NCBI RefSeq assembly: GCF_001434895.1
Contig: NZ_AZEE01000029.1
Coordinates: 287,267 to 351,266 of the forward strand
Reading direction: 5' to 3'
Source of the DNA: Secundilactobacillus odoratitofui DSM 19909 = JCM 15043
GTDB lineage: Bacteria > Bacillota > Bacilli > Lactobacillales > Lactobacillaceae
DNA: 64,000 nt
A model generated the notes under the pieces. The model worked only from the letters and a program-made list of their open reading frames with translations, ran no database searches and was not told the origin of the DNA. The translations under genes and the position numbers were made by a program. Every line of letters starts with the position of its first letter. Positions within the stretch are counted from its first letter, which is position 1. Of the stretch, positions 9,739-16,688 are shown piece by piece.

Positions 9739-9798
9739 TCATAAAATGACGACCCGGACAATCACAATTTTAGCGTTAACAGTGTTGGTTTTAGTCAT
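9739..9798 (-). CDS. Branched-chain-amino-acid-type leader peptide, 19 residues
   Basis: A 19-codon frame reading MTKTNTVNAKIVIVRVVIL with an AGGGG ribosome binding site 8 bases upstream and a TGA stop. Eight of its last nine residues are Ile, Val or Leu. The layout NAK followed by VIVRVV-like sequence recalls the E. coli ivbL leader, which controls acetolactate synthase by attenuation. A competing-hairpin region and an intrinsic terminator follow directly. No ilv or leu gene follows on this strand: the next gene is apbE, 520 bases away and behind two terminators. I therefore call it a probable orphan leader. The ivbL resemblance is from memory and needs an alignment. Confidence 0.7.
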   Translation of the reverse strand: MTKTNTVNAKIVIVRVVIL

Positions 9799-9962
9799 TT
9801 GAATTACCCCTTTTGATGAATTGACCATACTATAACATTAAAAATAAATGAGCACAAGATTAATTTTAAATTAAATCAAAATCTTACATCGTGTCATCTT
9901 TCTTGCCACGTGTGGCAAAACGGCGTACTTTATAGTCAGCATAAGAGAAAAGAGGCCTTCAA

Positions 9963-10397
9963 TTGCAAATTGAACATTTATCCGAAATAACGCCAACTGA
10001 GTTAACGGCTATCATGACCATCTGGCTCGACGGCAACCTGGACGCCCACTCATTCATCGATGGTGACTATTGGCGTCAACACCAGTCAGAAGTGCAATCA
10101 CAAATTAAAGAAGCTGAAATCTACGTAGCTCGTGATGAAGGCGAGATCGTGGGCTTTGCTGGCATGGTCGATCGATATTTAGCCGGCATTTTCGTCAAAA
10201 CGGGTTATCGTGACGATGGTATCGGCAGTTTACTTCTATTCGCTCTAGAGGCTGATTATCGGCTAATTAAGCTAGATGTCTTTGAAGAAAACCAAAAAGC
10301 TGTTCACTTCTATGACCAGCACGGCTTTAGTATTAGTAAGACCCACACCGACCCAGAATTAAACGTAACTGAATTGACCATGAAGTGGCAGGCTTAA
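9963..10397 (+). CDS. GNAT-family N-acetyltransferase
   Basis: A 144-residue acetyltransferase of the GNAT fold, which transfers acetyl from acetyl-CoA to an amine on a small molecule or protein. Visible are the central strand EIYVARDEGEIVGFAGM, the acetyl-CoA pyrophosphate-binding loop as VKTGYRDDGIGSLLL (about residues 79-93), and the C-terminal strand/turn NQKAVHFYDQHGFSI. The start is TTG at 9963 behind GAGG. It resembles the YjaB-like group, but the substrate cannot be read. Monocistronic; downstream is a large hairpin repeat that may terminate the transcript. Confidence 0.88.
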   Translation: MQIEHLSEITPTELTAIMTIWLDGNLDAHSFIDGDYWRQHQSEVQSQIKEAEIYVARDEGEIVGFAGMVDRYLAGIFVKTGYRDDGIGSLLLFALEADYRLIKLDVFEENQKAVHFYDQHGFSISKTHTDPELNVTELTMKWQA

Positions 10398-10445
10398 CCA
10401 AACTTCACTTGGAACATGACACTTTACCCGAAAAACGTCAAAAAA

Positions 10446-10653
10446 GAGTACGGGACCAAACTCGTTTAGGTCTCAGAATAGAGTGTGAAAATCGTGAATT
10501 CCTGATTTGTAGGAATCCACGATTTTTTCGTTTCTATGGCCGGGACTTGTGTTTATCGCACGAGTAGACTAGATAATAGTCTTGAAATTATTTGAAATTT
10601 TTAATTGATTTGAAGCCAAGGCACTAGTCGATTTTTGCCAATACTCAACTTTT
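10446..10653. repeat. Hairpin-containing intergenic repeat, copy 1
   Basis: About 208 bases homologous to 37044-37254 in the same orientation. Conserved blocks: ACTCGTTTAGGTCYCAGAATAG at the left, TTCTATGGCCGGGACTTG after the hairpin, then a tail with TAGATAA, TTGAAATTA, TTAATTGATTT and GATTTTTGCCAATA. The left block and the block after the tip are imperfect inverted repeats and so form the base of a long hairpin. The tip (AAAATCGTG..ATTCC / GGAAT..CACGATTTT) is different in sequence from copy 2 but also palindromic. It ends 25 bases from the stop of a minus-strand gene, as does copy 2. Confidence 0.8.
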
Positions 10654-10677
10654 GCTCCAGCCCCTTTTGACGCTCGA

Positions 10678-11202
10678 CTATGCGTCCTTGCGATCACTCT
10701 TGCCTAGTCGGGCCATTTGCGGCTGAATAACCGTCGACCAGATACTCTTCAGTAGGATGTACCCGACAATGCAGCCCACTAATGAACTCAAGAAAAAGCT
10801 TGGGACAAATAGCCATAACGCCCCTTTGGCACCGAGTAACCATGCGGCAATTGGATAAGCCACAAAGGCACCAATAATCCCCGTTCCAATCAATTCACCA
10901 AAAATAGCACCAATCAGCTTCTTCGTGTAACGAAAGAGCAGACCACTACAAAACGCACCAATCATGCTACCAGGAAAGGCCAAGATGGTTCCCGTACCAA
11001 GTAAATTACGAATCAACGACGTTAAAAACGCCTGCGTTAATGCCCACCAAGGGCCGAGCAAGGCACCTGAAACCACGTTGATCAAATGTTGCATTGGGGC
11101 CACTTTAGCCACCCCAATTGTAAATTCAAACAAACTGCCACCAATTACCCCTAATGCAACTAATACTGACGTGAGTGAAAGATAATATACTCGTTTATTC
11201 AT
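10678..11202 (-). CDS. thiW: ECF transporter substrate-binding S component, ThiW type
   Basis: A 174-residue membrane protein with five to six hydrophobic helices. The segment around residues 36-80 (APMQHLINVVSGALLGPWWA, then SLIRNLLGTGTILAFPGSM) is the pattern of ThiW, the S component of energy-coupling-factor transporters linked to the thiazole moiety of thiamine. It would rely on a shared ECF module encoded elsewhere. It lies 92 bases downstream of cytX on the same strand and thus under the same TPP riboswitch, which supports a thiamine-precursor role. Exact ligand is inference from family and context. Confidence 0.9.
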   Translation of the reverse strand: MNKRVYYLSLTSVLVALGVIGGSLFEFTIGVAKVAPMQHLINVVSGALLGPWWALTQAFLTSLIRNLLGTGTILAFPGSMIGAFCSGLLFRYTKKLIGAIFGELIGTGIIGAFVAYPIAAWLLGAKGALWLFVPSFFLSSLVGCIVGYILLKSIWSTVIQPQMARLGKSDRKDA

Positions 11203-11294
11203 CTTGATAGTCCTCTTTTCAGTGATTTGTGCTTTGTAATTTCAACTTAATGCCGGTCGACTGGTGTCCTGACCTAAACGCAATGCCGCCTAAC

Positions 11295-12479
11295 TCAGTC
11301 GGTCATCAGCGGGTATTTTTTGGTCACTAGCCCCGTCAGATAAACGCCTAGACCAAGTAACAATAGTAAGAAGAACGTGGTACCTAAGAAAAAGTCTAAT
11401 TTTTGTAACCAAGAATAGCCAAACACACCAATCACCCACCAGATAAAGTTCAGTGGTAAGGATAATCGCTGATGCATCAAGAAGACGCTGACAAACAAAA
11501 TTGCGAATAGTGGTGTGAACACTGCCCCAATCGCGTATAGGAAGTTTTGGTAATAAGCCATTGAAACAAACATCGCAATCAATAACCCTAGAACGGTAAT
11601 ACCAATTGCCACCAAATTAACTCGCTTGGTTTTAACCAAATTGGCAATGTTGGTTGCGGCCGAATAAGCATCCATGAACGTTGTCGTTACCGTTGAGAAA
11701 ACGATAATCAATAGTGCTATCAGTCCCATACTTGAATGCGATAGTACCGTTGTAAAATCGGACTGCCCGGTTAAAATAACGGTTAACATCCCCAGCGCAA
11801 ACATGGCAATGCTGGCGACGAAGTACCCACTCACACTGGCCATACTGGTCTTGAACGGGTGATCAGTATGCTGCGTATAATCACCGATTAGGGGTAGCCA
11901 AGATAGCGCCATGGTAACGTTCAGTTCAACCGCGGTCCCAAAACTAATCGGTGCCAAATTGGCATGACTGGTCAAACGACCTTCATGAATAATCGTCCAC
12001 AGCATCAAGACCATCCCGATAGCAAGCAGCACTACAATAACGTTATTTATTTTAAATAACCAGCTGTGGTCCATCAGTAACCAGATAATAATTAAAACGG
12101 CAACAATTACCGACATCACTGCCACGGATTGGTAACCAAACAGTGACTTAGAAATCCCGTTCATCGCCAACTGCGCATTAACGATCATCACCGCAGTCCA
12201 GCCTAGTAGCTGCACGGCATTTAACAGTGAAAATAACCAGACGCCCTGTTGCCCAAATACGGACTTCGTGGCGTTAATCGCCGTTTGATTTTGCTGTGCA
12301 GACAGGTACCCAGCTGGCAGCAAGAAGACAAAACAACCAATGATGTGACCTAAAATAATTGCGAGCAGGCCGCTCTGCCAGCCTAATGGTGCAATTAACG
12401 TACCCGTTACGATTTCGGCAATTGAAATCGCAGCACCTACCCAAAGCAGGAACAAGCCGCTTGGTTTTGTGTGACCCAT
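11295..12479 (-). CDS. cytX: NCS1-family hydroxymethylpyrimidine transporter CytX
   Basis: A 394-residue permease of the NCS1 nucleobase/cation symporter family with about twelve membrane spans. The N-terminal segment SGLFLLWVGAAISIAEIVTG and the FLLPAGYLSAQ region fit the CytX branch, thought to import hydroxymethylpyrimidine, the pyrimidine half of thiamine. The ATG at 12479 has GGGGAG 8 bases upstream; a start 24 codons earlier would fall inside the riboswitch terminator and is rejected. The TPP riboswitch immediately upstream, together with thiW downstream, supports salvage of both thiamine halves. No thiamine biosynthetic enzymes are in this window. Confidence 0.93.
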   Translation of the reverse strand: MGHTKPSGLFLLWVGAAISIAEIVTGTLIAPLGWQSGLLAIILGHIIGCFVFLLPAGYLSAQQNQTAINATKSVFGQQGVWLFSLLNAVQLLGWTAVMIVNAQLAMNGISKSLFGYQSVAVMSVIVAVLIIIWLLMDHSWLFKINNVIVVLLAIGMVLMLWTIIHEGRLTSHANLAPISFGTAVELNVTMALSWLPLIGDYTQHTDHPFKTSMASVSGYFVASIAMFALGMLTVILTGQSDFTTVLSHSSMGLIALLIIVFSTVTTTFMDAYSAATNIANLVKTKRVNLVAIGITVLGLLIAMFVSMAYYQNFLYAIGAVFTPLFAILFVSVFLMHQRLSLPLNFIWWVIGVFGYSWLQKLDFFLGTTFFLLLLLGLGVYLTGLVTKKYPLMTD

Positions 12480-12500
12480 TGAAACACTCCCCTTATCCGA

Positions 12501-12546
12501 CAAAAAAGGTCTCTCAGCCACAGTCAAATACCGTAGTTGAAAGACC
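12501..12546 (-). terminator. Expression-platform terminator of the TPP riboswitch
   Basis: On the minus strand GGTCTTTCA pairs with TGAGAGACC and is followed by six T residues (complement of 12502-12507). It lies between the TPP aptamer and the cytX ribosome binding site, the arrangement expected for transcriptional control. Confidence 0.85.
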
Positions 12547-12566
12547 ATCATTATCTCTTGATGTCT

Positions 12567-12650
12567 ACACTTTCCTTCGCAAGCATTAACTTAACAGGTT
12601 CAAAGGGACCAGATTGCTCTATCTCAGCCGTAATGGCGCCCCTAGTGTTA
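12567..12650 (-). promoter_or_regulatory. TPP riboswitch (THI element)
   Basis: The minus strand reads CTAGGGGCGCC, then GGCTGAGATAG, then CCCTTTGAACCTG, then TAATGCTTGCGAAGGAAAGTG. These are the conserved blocks of the thiamine pyrophosphate aptamer in the correct order and spacing. It controls cytX and thiW through the terminator at 12501-12546. Binding of TPP would switch off uptake of thiamine precursors. Confidence 0.97.
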
Positions 12651-12688
12651 TGAAATTTTCTCTTCCAGTCTAACATAATTCACGTTGC

Positions 12689-13588
12689 CTATGCCAAAAT
12701 TTTTGCCAAGGCGCGGTACTGCGACAGCATCCAAGTCTTATACGTCATACCAGTCGGTAAAGTTTCGGTAACGCGCAATACTGGCACGTGATTTTGTTTC
12801 GCTAAAGCGGCCAGGTGATTAATAGTGGGACTGTCTACCTGCTGATTAACAACAAAAAAAGCAACTTGGCGATGCTTAAGTCCTGTTTGCATCCGTGCAA
12901 TTGATTTCGGTGATGGATCACTTTCATTTTCTACCGCCCGCTCAAAATCTGGATTGGCGACTTTAAACCCAGTTGCAGCTAAAGCGTAATCAAAAACGGG
13001 CTCGCTGACATAAACTTGCCGCTGTTTTTGTTTCGCGGCCAATCGCTTGATTGTCGCCAACTCAATTTGAATCGGTTGTAACGACTGAATGTACTTATCC
13101 GCTTGCTTGTTAAAATAGGTCTTGTTTTGTGGTTGCAGCTTACCATACCGTGCCGCCAGTGCCTTAGCGAGTTTTGGCATCGTTGCCGGTTGATACCACA
13201 AGTGGGGATTATCACCATTTTGCTTCTTCATTAAGTCTTCACCAACTTCGATGTTGACTGCCTGCGTATCCTTTGTCAGTTTGGTCATCCAACTATCATA
13301 TCCAACGCCATTGGCAACGGTCACGTCTGCCTCATGAACCTGCTTGGCAACTTTTGGTGTTGGTTCATAGTCGTGGGGATCAACTGATGGTTGGTTAATA
13401 ACCGCCGTGACTTGCCCCTTATTACCCAAAACGGCCTTAGCGACTTCACCGTAAAAATCCGTCGAAGTCACCACCTTAATTTGATGATTAGTTTGACGTG
13501 TTGCCTTACCACAGCCATTTAAAACCGTACTCGTTCCGGCTAGAACCACCGCAATCGCCAAAATTTTAACCCACCAATTTCTTCGCAT
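12689..13588 (-). CDS. Metal ABC transporter substrate-binding lipoprotein (Zn/Mn family)
   Basis: Cluster A-I solute-binding lipoprotein of 299 residues that would capture a divalent metal outside the membrane. Signal peptide with lipobox LNGC, cysteine at residue 26. Likely metal ligands by position are His72 (DPHDYEP), His129 (NPHLWYQ), Glu196 (SEPVFDY) and Asp252 (QQVDSPT). The family's zinc members usually carry a third His where Glu196 stands; the H-H-E-D set is like manganese-binding PsaA-type proteins, so specificity is uncertain. No permease or ATPase is adjacent. It is divergent from a zinc-free S14 gene and shares a 197-base regulatory region holding a 25-base dyad, which points to metal-starvation control. 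ATG with AGGAGG. Confidence 0.92.
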   Translation of the reverse strand: MRRNWWVKILAIAVVLAGTSTVLNGCGKATRQTNHQIKVVTSTDFYGEVAKAVLGNKGQVTAVINQPSVDPHDYEPTPKVAKQVHEADVTVANGVGYDSWMTKLTKDTQAVNIEVGEDLMKKQNGDNPHLWYQPATMPKLAKALAARYGKLQPQNKTYFNKQADKYIQSLQPIQIELATIKRLAAKQKQRQVYVSEPVFDYALAATGFKVANPDFERAVENESDPSPKSIARMQTGLKHRQVAFFVVNQQVDSPTINHLAALAKQNHVPVLRVTETLPTGMTYKTWMLSQYRALAKILA

Positions 13589-13607
13589 CTCTTTCGTCCT
13601 CCTGAAT

Positions 13608-13680
13608 CAAATGATAATGATTACTCTTTACAAGATACACGGGCTATGCTTAAATGTAAATGGTAATATTTACTATTTAC
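13608..13680. promoter_or_regulatory. Zur-like operator region between metal lipoprotein and rpsN
   Basis: Positions 13656-13680 form an almost perfect 25-base dyad, with arms GTAAATGGTAA and TTTACTATTTAC (one mismatch per arm plus the centre). A second AT-rich sequence, AATGATAATGATTACT at about 13610-13625, resembles Fur/Zur-type boxes. Both lie in the shared divergent promoter region. The TAAAT/ATTTA arms resemble the Zur box of Bacillus. The assignment is inference. Confidence 0.65.
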
Positions 13681-13797
13681 TAAATTTCGAGTCAAATCAC
13701 TGGGTTTTAATCGTGATACCTGATAGAGTATATCTATTGTTGTAGCGAACGAATATTACTTAGCGTCATTAAAAACTACTTTATATTGGAGGCAAGT

Positions 13798-14067
13798 ATG
13801 GCTAAAAAGTCAAAGATTGCAAAGTTTCACAAGCAACAAGCATTAATTGCTAAGTACGCAACGTTGCGTCATGAGCTCAAGGAAAAGGGTGATTACGAAG
13901 CCTTGGCTAAGTTACCCAAGGACTCTAACCCGAACCGGCTACGCAACCGCGATCATTTAGACGGACGTCCCCGTGGCTACATGCGCCAATTCGGCATGTC
14001 ACGGTTGAACTTCCGCAAGTACGCCCACTTAGGTCAGATTCCTGGTGTTAAAAAGGCGTCATGGTAA
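13798..14067 (+). CDS. rpsN: 30S ribosomal protein S14, zinc-independent paralog
   Basis: An 89-residue S14 of the C-minus type. It has no cysteines, so it cannot form the CXXC-CXXC zinc ribbon of the 61-residue zinc form; motifs [21 protein letters not shown] and [19 protein letters not shown] are characteristic. In Bacillus and relatives this form is made under zinc limitation to replace the zinc-binding version. ATG at 13798 follows GGAGG at normal spacing. It is not in the ribosomal protein operon but divergent from a metal-binding lipoprotein gene with a shared operator, and is followed 17 bases later by a small basic protein gene. Confidence 0.95.
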   Translation: MAKKSKIAKFHKQQALIAKYATLRHELKEKGDYEALAKLPKDSNPNRLRNRDHLDGRPRGYMRQFGMSRLNFRKYAHLGQIPGVKKASW

Positions 14068-14084
14068 TCTTTTAGGAGGCCATT

Positions 14085-14201
14085 ATGGAAAAAACAGACC
14101 TTGCGAGTGCCTATCGTCGACTGAAAAGTCCAAGTTTAAAAACGCGTAAACGCGCCATGAAAGTCATTCGTGACGCTAAACGACAGGCAACTAAGAAATA
14201 A
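14085..14201 (+). CDS. 38-residue basic protein, possible metal homeostasis protein
   Basis: Small frame directly after rpsN with an AGGAGG ribosome binding site at good spacing. The product begins MEKTDLASAYRRLKSPS and is very basic (KTRKRAMKVIRDAKRQATKK), probably a single helix that may contact RNA or ribosomes. It is cotranscribed with the zinc-free S14 and followed by a strong terminator. I recall short proteins of this type being labelled putative metal homeostasis protein in Firmicutes, but I cannot verify that here. Function unknown; the company of a zinc-starvation ribosomal protein is the best hint. Confidence 0.8.
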   Translation: MEKTDLASAYRRLKSPSLKTRKRAMKVIRDAKRQATKK

Positions 14202-14213
14202 CTACGGTTAAAC

Positions 14214-14251
14214 GCCACGTATCCTTTTGAGTCGGATGCGTGGCTTTTTTT
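14214..14251 (+). terminator. Intrinsic terminator after rpsN operon
   Basis: GCCACGTATCC pairs with GGATGCGTGGC (one G-T wobble), followed by seven T residues starting at 14245. Confidence 0.92.
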
Positions 14252-14274
14252 GTCCCACTGTAATCTGCCACTGC

Positions 14275-14448
14275 GGGTTAGCAGCCTTTTCCAGCTGCTG
14301 TGGGACCAGCTGCAGCCACGAACCCCCCGTGTCTTTCGCTTCACTAATGAGCCCCACCAAGTTCGTGGGTCTCATTAGCGTCCAGTACCACTAAACGCTA
14401 AAGCGTTAAGTGGTACTTTTCACTGCAGCTGGAAAAACCCACTAACCC
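14275..14448 (+). repeat. Large structured intergenic element, copy A
   Basis: A nested stem-loop element. Outer stem: 14275-14298 with 14425-14448 (20 of 24 pairs). Middle stem: CTAATGAG 14344-14351 with CTCATTAG 14371-14378. Third stem: 14384-14399 with 14402-14417 (15 of 16 pairs, apex CGCTAAAGCG). Conserved single-strand blocks shared with copy B are CTGTGGGACCAG (14298-14309), CGCTTC, GAGCC, GTCTCA/CGTCCAGT and TTTTCACTGC. CCACGAAC (14316-14323) could also pair with GTTCGTGG (14361-14368) as a pseudoknot. The stems differ in sequence from copy B but remain complementary, as expected for RNA or for a hairpin mobile element. Confidence 0.8.
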
Positions 14449-14659
14449 TCCGTTCTTGTAACATACCAGAAACGTGCACTCAATGAATTTCATAACTTTA
14501 GATGCTCTCATAAAAGTCATTTCAAGTAGCCATCGTTGACATTAAGTACCAGCTTATGAATTACGACTCGTATTTTTTGCCGTAACTTAAACAAAACCGT
14601 TGCTTCCACAGCTAAAGACCAGGTATTCGCCAACAAATATCGCTACGTTAGCCGTAGCG
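14449..14659. other. Spacer between the two structured elements
   Basis: About 210 bases without a gene. It contains a short hairpin CGCTACG-TTAGC-CGTAGCG around 14641-14658 just before copy B. No promoter or reading frame with a ribosome binding site is evident. Confidence 0.4.
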
Positions 14660-14827
14660 CCGCCAGGTGTTTTTTGACTGGTGGCAGTGATAAGTGGCAG
14701 TTGGCGCTTTAGCGCTTACTGTCCACTGGACGGTTCTGAGACTTGCCCCTTAGGCTCAGAACCGAAGCGTAAGACGCGAAGCGGCTGAAACTGGTCCCAC
14801 AGCCACTAGTCAAAAAACACCTGGCGG
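14660..14827 (-). repeat. Large structured intergenic element, copy B (inverted)
   Basis: Homologous to copy A but on the opposite strand. Outer stem: 14660-14685 with 14802-14827 (25 of 26 pairs). Middle stem: GGTTCTGAG 14732-14740 with CTCAGAACC 14755-14763, perfect. Third stem: 14693-14708 with 14711-14727 (one bulge, two mismatches; same CGCTAAAGCG apex on the minus strand). CTGTGGGACCAG is at 14791-14802 (minus). Compared with copy A, stem sequences are replaced by other complementary sequences while loop blocks are conserved. Confidence 0.8.
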
Positions 14828-14853
14828 CCGAAGGCGGCAGCATCTTTCATAAG

Positions 14854-14890
14854 TAAAAAGCCGTTATTCTCATCCCAGAGAACAACGGCC
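14854..14890 (-). terminator. Intrinsic terminator after cfa
   Basis: On the minus strand GCCGTTGTTCTC pairs with GAGAATAACGGC (one mismatch) followed by a T-run (complement of 14855-14859). It is 17 bases past the cfa stop. Confidence 0.85.
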
Positions 14891-14906
14891 ATTATATTTA
14901 GAATTT

Positions 14907-16109
14907 TTAAACGTGCGCTGCCACGTTCTTTTTATCTGCTTCGTAAATGTAATCACGTGTCATTGGTAAACCAGTACCACTAGGTGCCTTCACGAGCAAG
15001 TACTGCATCACATCAATGTTGCCACCTTCAAATGAACCTGCACAAGCCTGTAGATACAGTGACCACATCCGGGCGAATTCCTTACCGTACTTTTCAGCGG
15101 CTTGGTCTTCAACCTTTTGGTAGTTTTCGTACCACATCTCCAACGTCTTTTGATAGTGACGACGTAATGGTTCAATATCTGAGAATTGGAGCTTAGCATC
15201 CATAATGTGTGTTAAGTTTTCAGCCACGTTAGGAATGTAACCACCTGGGAAAATGTACTTGATGATAAATGGATCGACGCCAGCACCAACATGTTGTCCA
15301 GTGATGCCGTGAATCAAGGCGCGACCATTTGGCTTCATAAAGTCAGCGACCTTCTTAAAGTACAGACCGAGGTTTTCCTTCCCAACGTGTTCAAACATAC
15401 CAACTGAAGTAACGTAATCAAATTGATCGTTCACTTCACGGTAGTCTTCAAGTAACACGTCAACCTTGCCTTCCAAGTGACGTTCCTTGATTTGTTGCTT
15501 CGTGTAATCGTACTGTTCTTGGCTCAAGGTAATCCCAGTGGCATTCAAGCCATACTCTTCAGCAGCGATGAACAGCAACGTACCCCAGCCACTGCCAATA
15601 TCAAGCAACCGTTTGCCTGGTTCAGGTGTCAACTTATTTAAAATGTGATGGACTTTGTTGAGTTGCGCTTCTTCCAAAGTATCGTCATCGTGTTCAAAAT
15701 AAGCACATGAATAAGTCATGGTCTTATCCAACCACGTTTCATAGAAGTCATTACCGATATCGTAGTGACTTTGAATATCGTGTTGACTATTCTTCTCAGA
15801 ATGAGACATCTTTGGCAAGTGTTTCAAGAACGGATTGTTCGTTAAAAAGCTGTCTGTACTGCGAAATGCAGAGGCAACTAGTTCTTCAATACTGCCATCA
15901 ATTTCAATGATGCCCTTCATGTAATCTTCTGCCAGCACCAAAGTTGGCTTATCCGTAAAACTCTTTAACGGAATTTCTTCGTTGAATCGGATTTTAACAA
16001 CCGGCTCACCGTCGCCATAATTCTCAGTTTTGCCATCCCAATAAGTGACTGAAACTGGAATATCAAATGCCCGGCTCAGTAATTGTCGATATACGGTTTT
16101 CTCTAACAC
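14907..16109 (-). CDS. cfa: Cyclopropane-fatty-acyl-phospholipid synthase
   Basis: A 400-residue SAM-dependent enzyme that methylenates double bonds of membrane phospholipid acyl chains, a stationary-phase and acid-stress adaptation. The N-terminal lipid-binding domain spans roughly residues 1-100; [14 protein letters not shown] is at 115-128 and the SAM-binding motif [11 protein letters not shown] at 168-178; MTYSCAYFE and [13 protein letters not shown] are further family blocks. I chose GTG at 16109 ([19 protein letters not shown]) because AGAAGG lies 7 bases upstream and family members begin there; a further 21 codons upstream are open but not conserved. Monocistronic with terminator. Confidence 0.95.
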   Translation of the reverse strand: MLEKTVYRQLLSRAFDIPVSVTYWDGKTENYGDGEPVVKIRFNEEIPLKSFTDKPTLVLAEDYMKGIIEIDGSIEELVASAFRSTDSFLTNNPFLKHLPKMSHSEKNSQHDIQSHYDIGNDFYETWLDKTMTYSCAYFEHDDDTLEEAQLNKVHHILNKLTPEPGKRLLDIGSGWGTLLFIAAEEYGLNATGITLSQEQYDYTKQQIKERHLEGKVDVLLEDYREVNDQFDYVTSVGMFEHVGKENLGLYFKKVADFMKPNGRALIHGITGQHVGAGVDPFIIKYIFPGGYIPNVAENLTHIMDAKLQFSDIEPLRRHYQKTLEMWYENYQKVEDQAAEKYGKEFARMWSLYLQACAGSFEGGNIDVMQYLLVKAPSGTGLPMTRDYIYEADKKNVAAHV

Positions 16110-16357
16110 TTGATTGCCTTCTCTCTTAAATCCATGCCTAAAATCGATTAACATTGTTAACTTATCCAACAATGTTAGTCTACTAACTGGTTAGAATACA
16201 GGTCAAAGCTGAATTTGTCAACGAATTTGGTTTAGAAAATCTTATACACAAAATAATTAGAAGTGTCCTGTATGCCTAGACCAATCGCAACAAAAAAGGC
16301 ACTATCAATGCATTCACATCGACAGTACCTATCAATAATCTCATTATATTTTTAGAT

Positions 16358-16522
16358 TTAACGCAGGTTAATTAAAACGTCAACTCGACCTTGGTTCTTA
16401 CTGTTGACCGTTAATTCTTGCCGGGCGGTATTCGTTGCCTGTTGCCCTTTTTTGATCAAATTCTGAATTAACCGTTGCCCAAATCCGTTGCTTAATCCTG
16501 TAATCATCCATGTTCGTTTCAT
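16358..16522 (-). pseudogene. Remnant of a short-chain dehydrogenase/reductase
   Basis: A 54-codon frame with a normal ribosome binding site (GGGAGC) that begins MKRTWMITGLSNGFGQRL, the nucleotide-binding start of an SDR, and then jumps to RVDVLINLR, which corresponds to the VDVLVNNAG segment normally about 75 residues in. The middle and all downstream catalytic sequence (Ser-Tyr-Lys) are missing. Best explained by deletion. The intact SDR at 27809-28651 has the same start pattern (TWFVTGTSTGFGR). No function is expected. Confidence 0.75.
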
Positions 16523-16688
16523 GCGCCCAGCTCCCTTCAAGCGTGCATTAGTTGGGCTATATATTACGCTTAATTCCGTGTAAGTCAAGCGAGAATCATC
16601 TTTTTCTAGCATAACTTACTCGGTATTTTGAAATACAATACACTTATGATTAACTGTCGCTATTTGTCTGCCTGCTCATCACAAATCA

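Noticed and set aside
10385-10567. A 60-codon frame after the acetyltransferase gene
   Set aside because: It lies within the hairpin repeat copy 1, whose reading frame is not kept in copy 2.
14111-14344. A 77-codon minus-strand frame opposite the small basic protein
   Set aside because: Antisense to a gene with good ribosome binding site and runs through a terminator and structured element A.
14275-14827. CRISPR array or simple terminators
   Set aside because: Only two copies, inverted, with no regular spacers and no T-run next to the stems.
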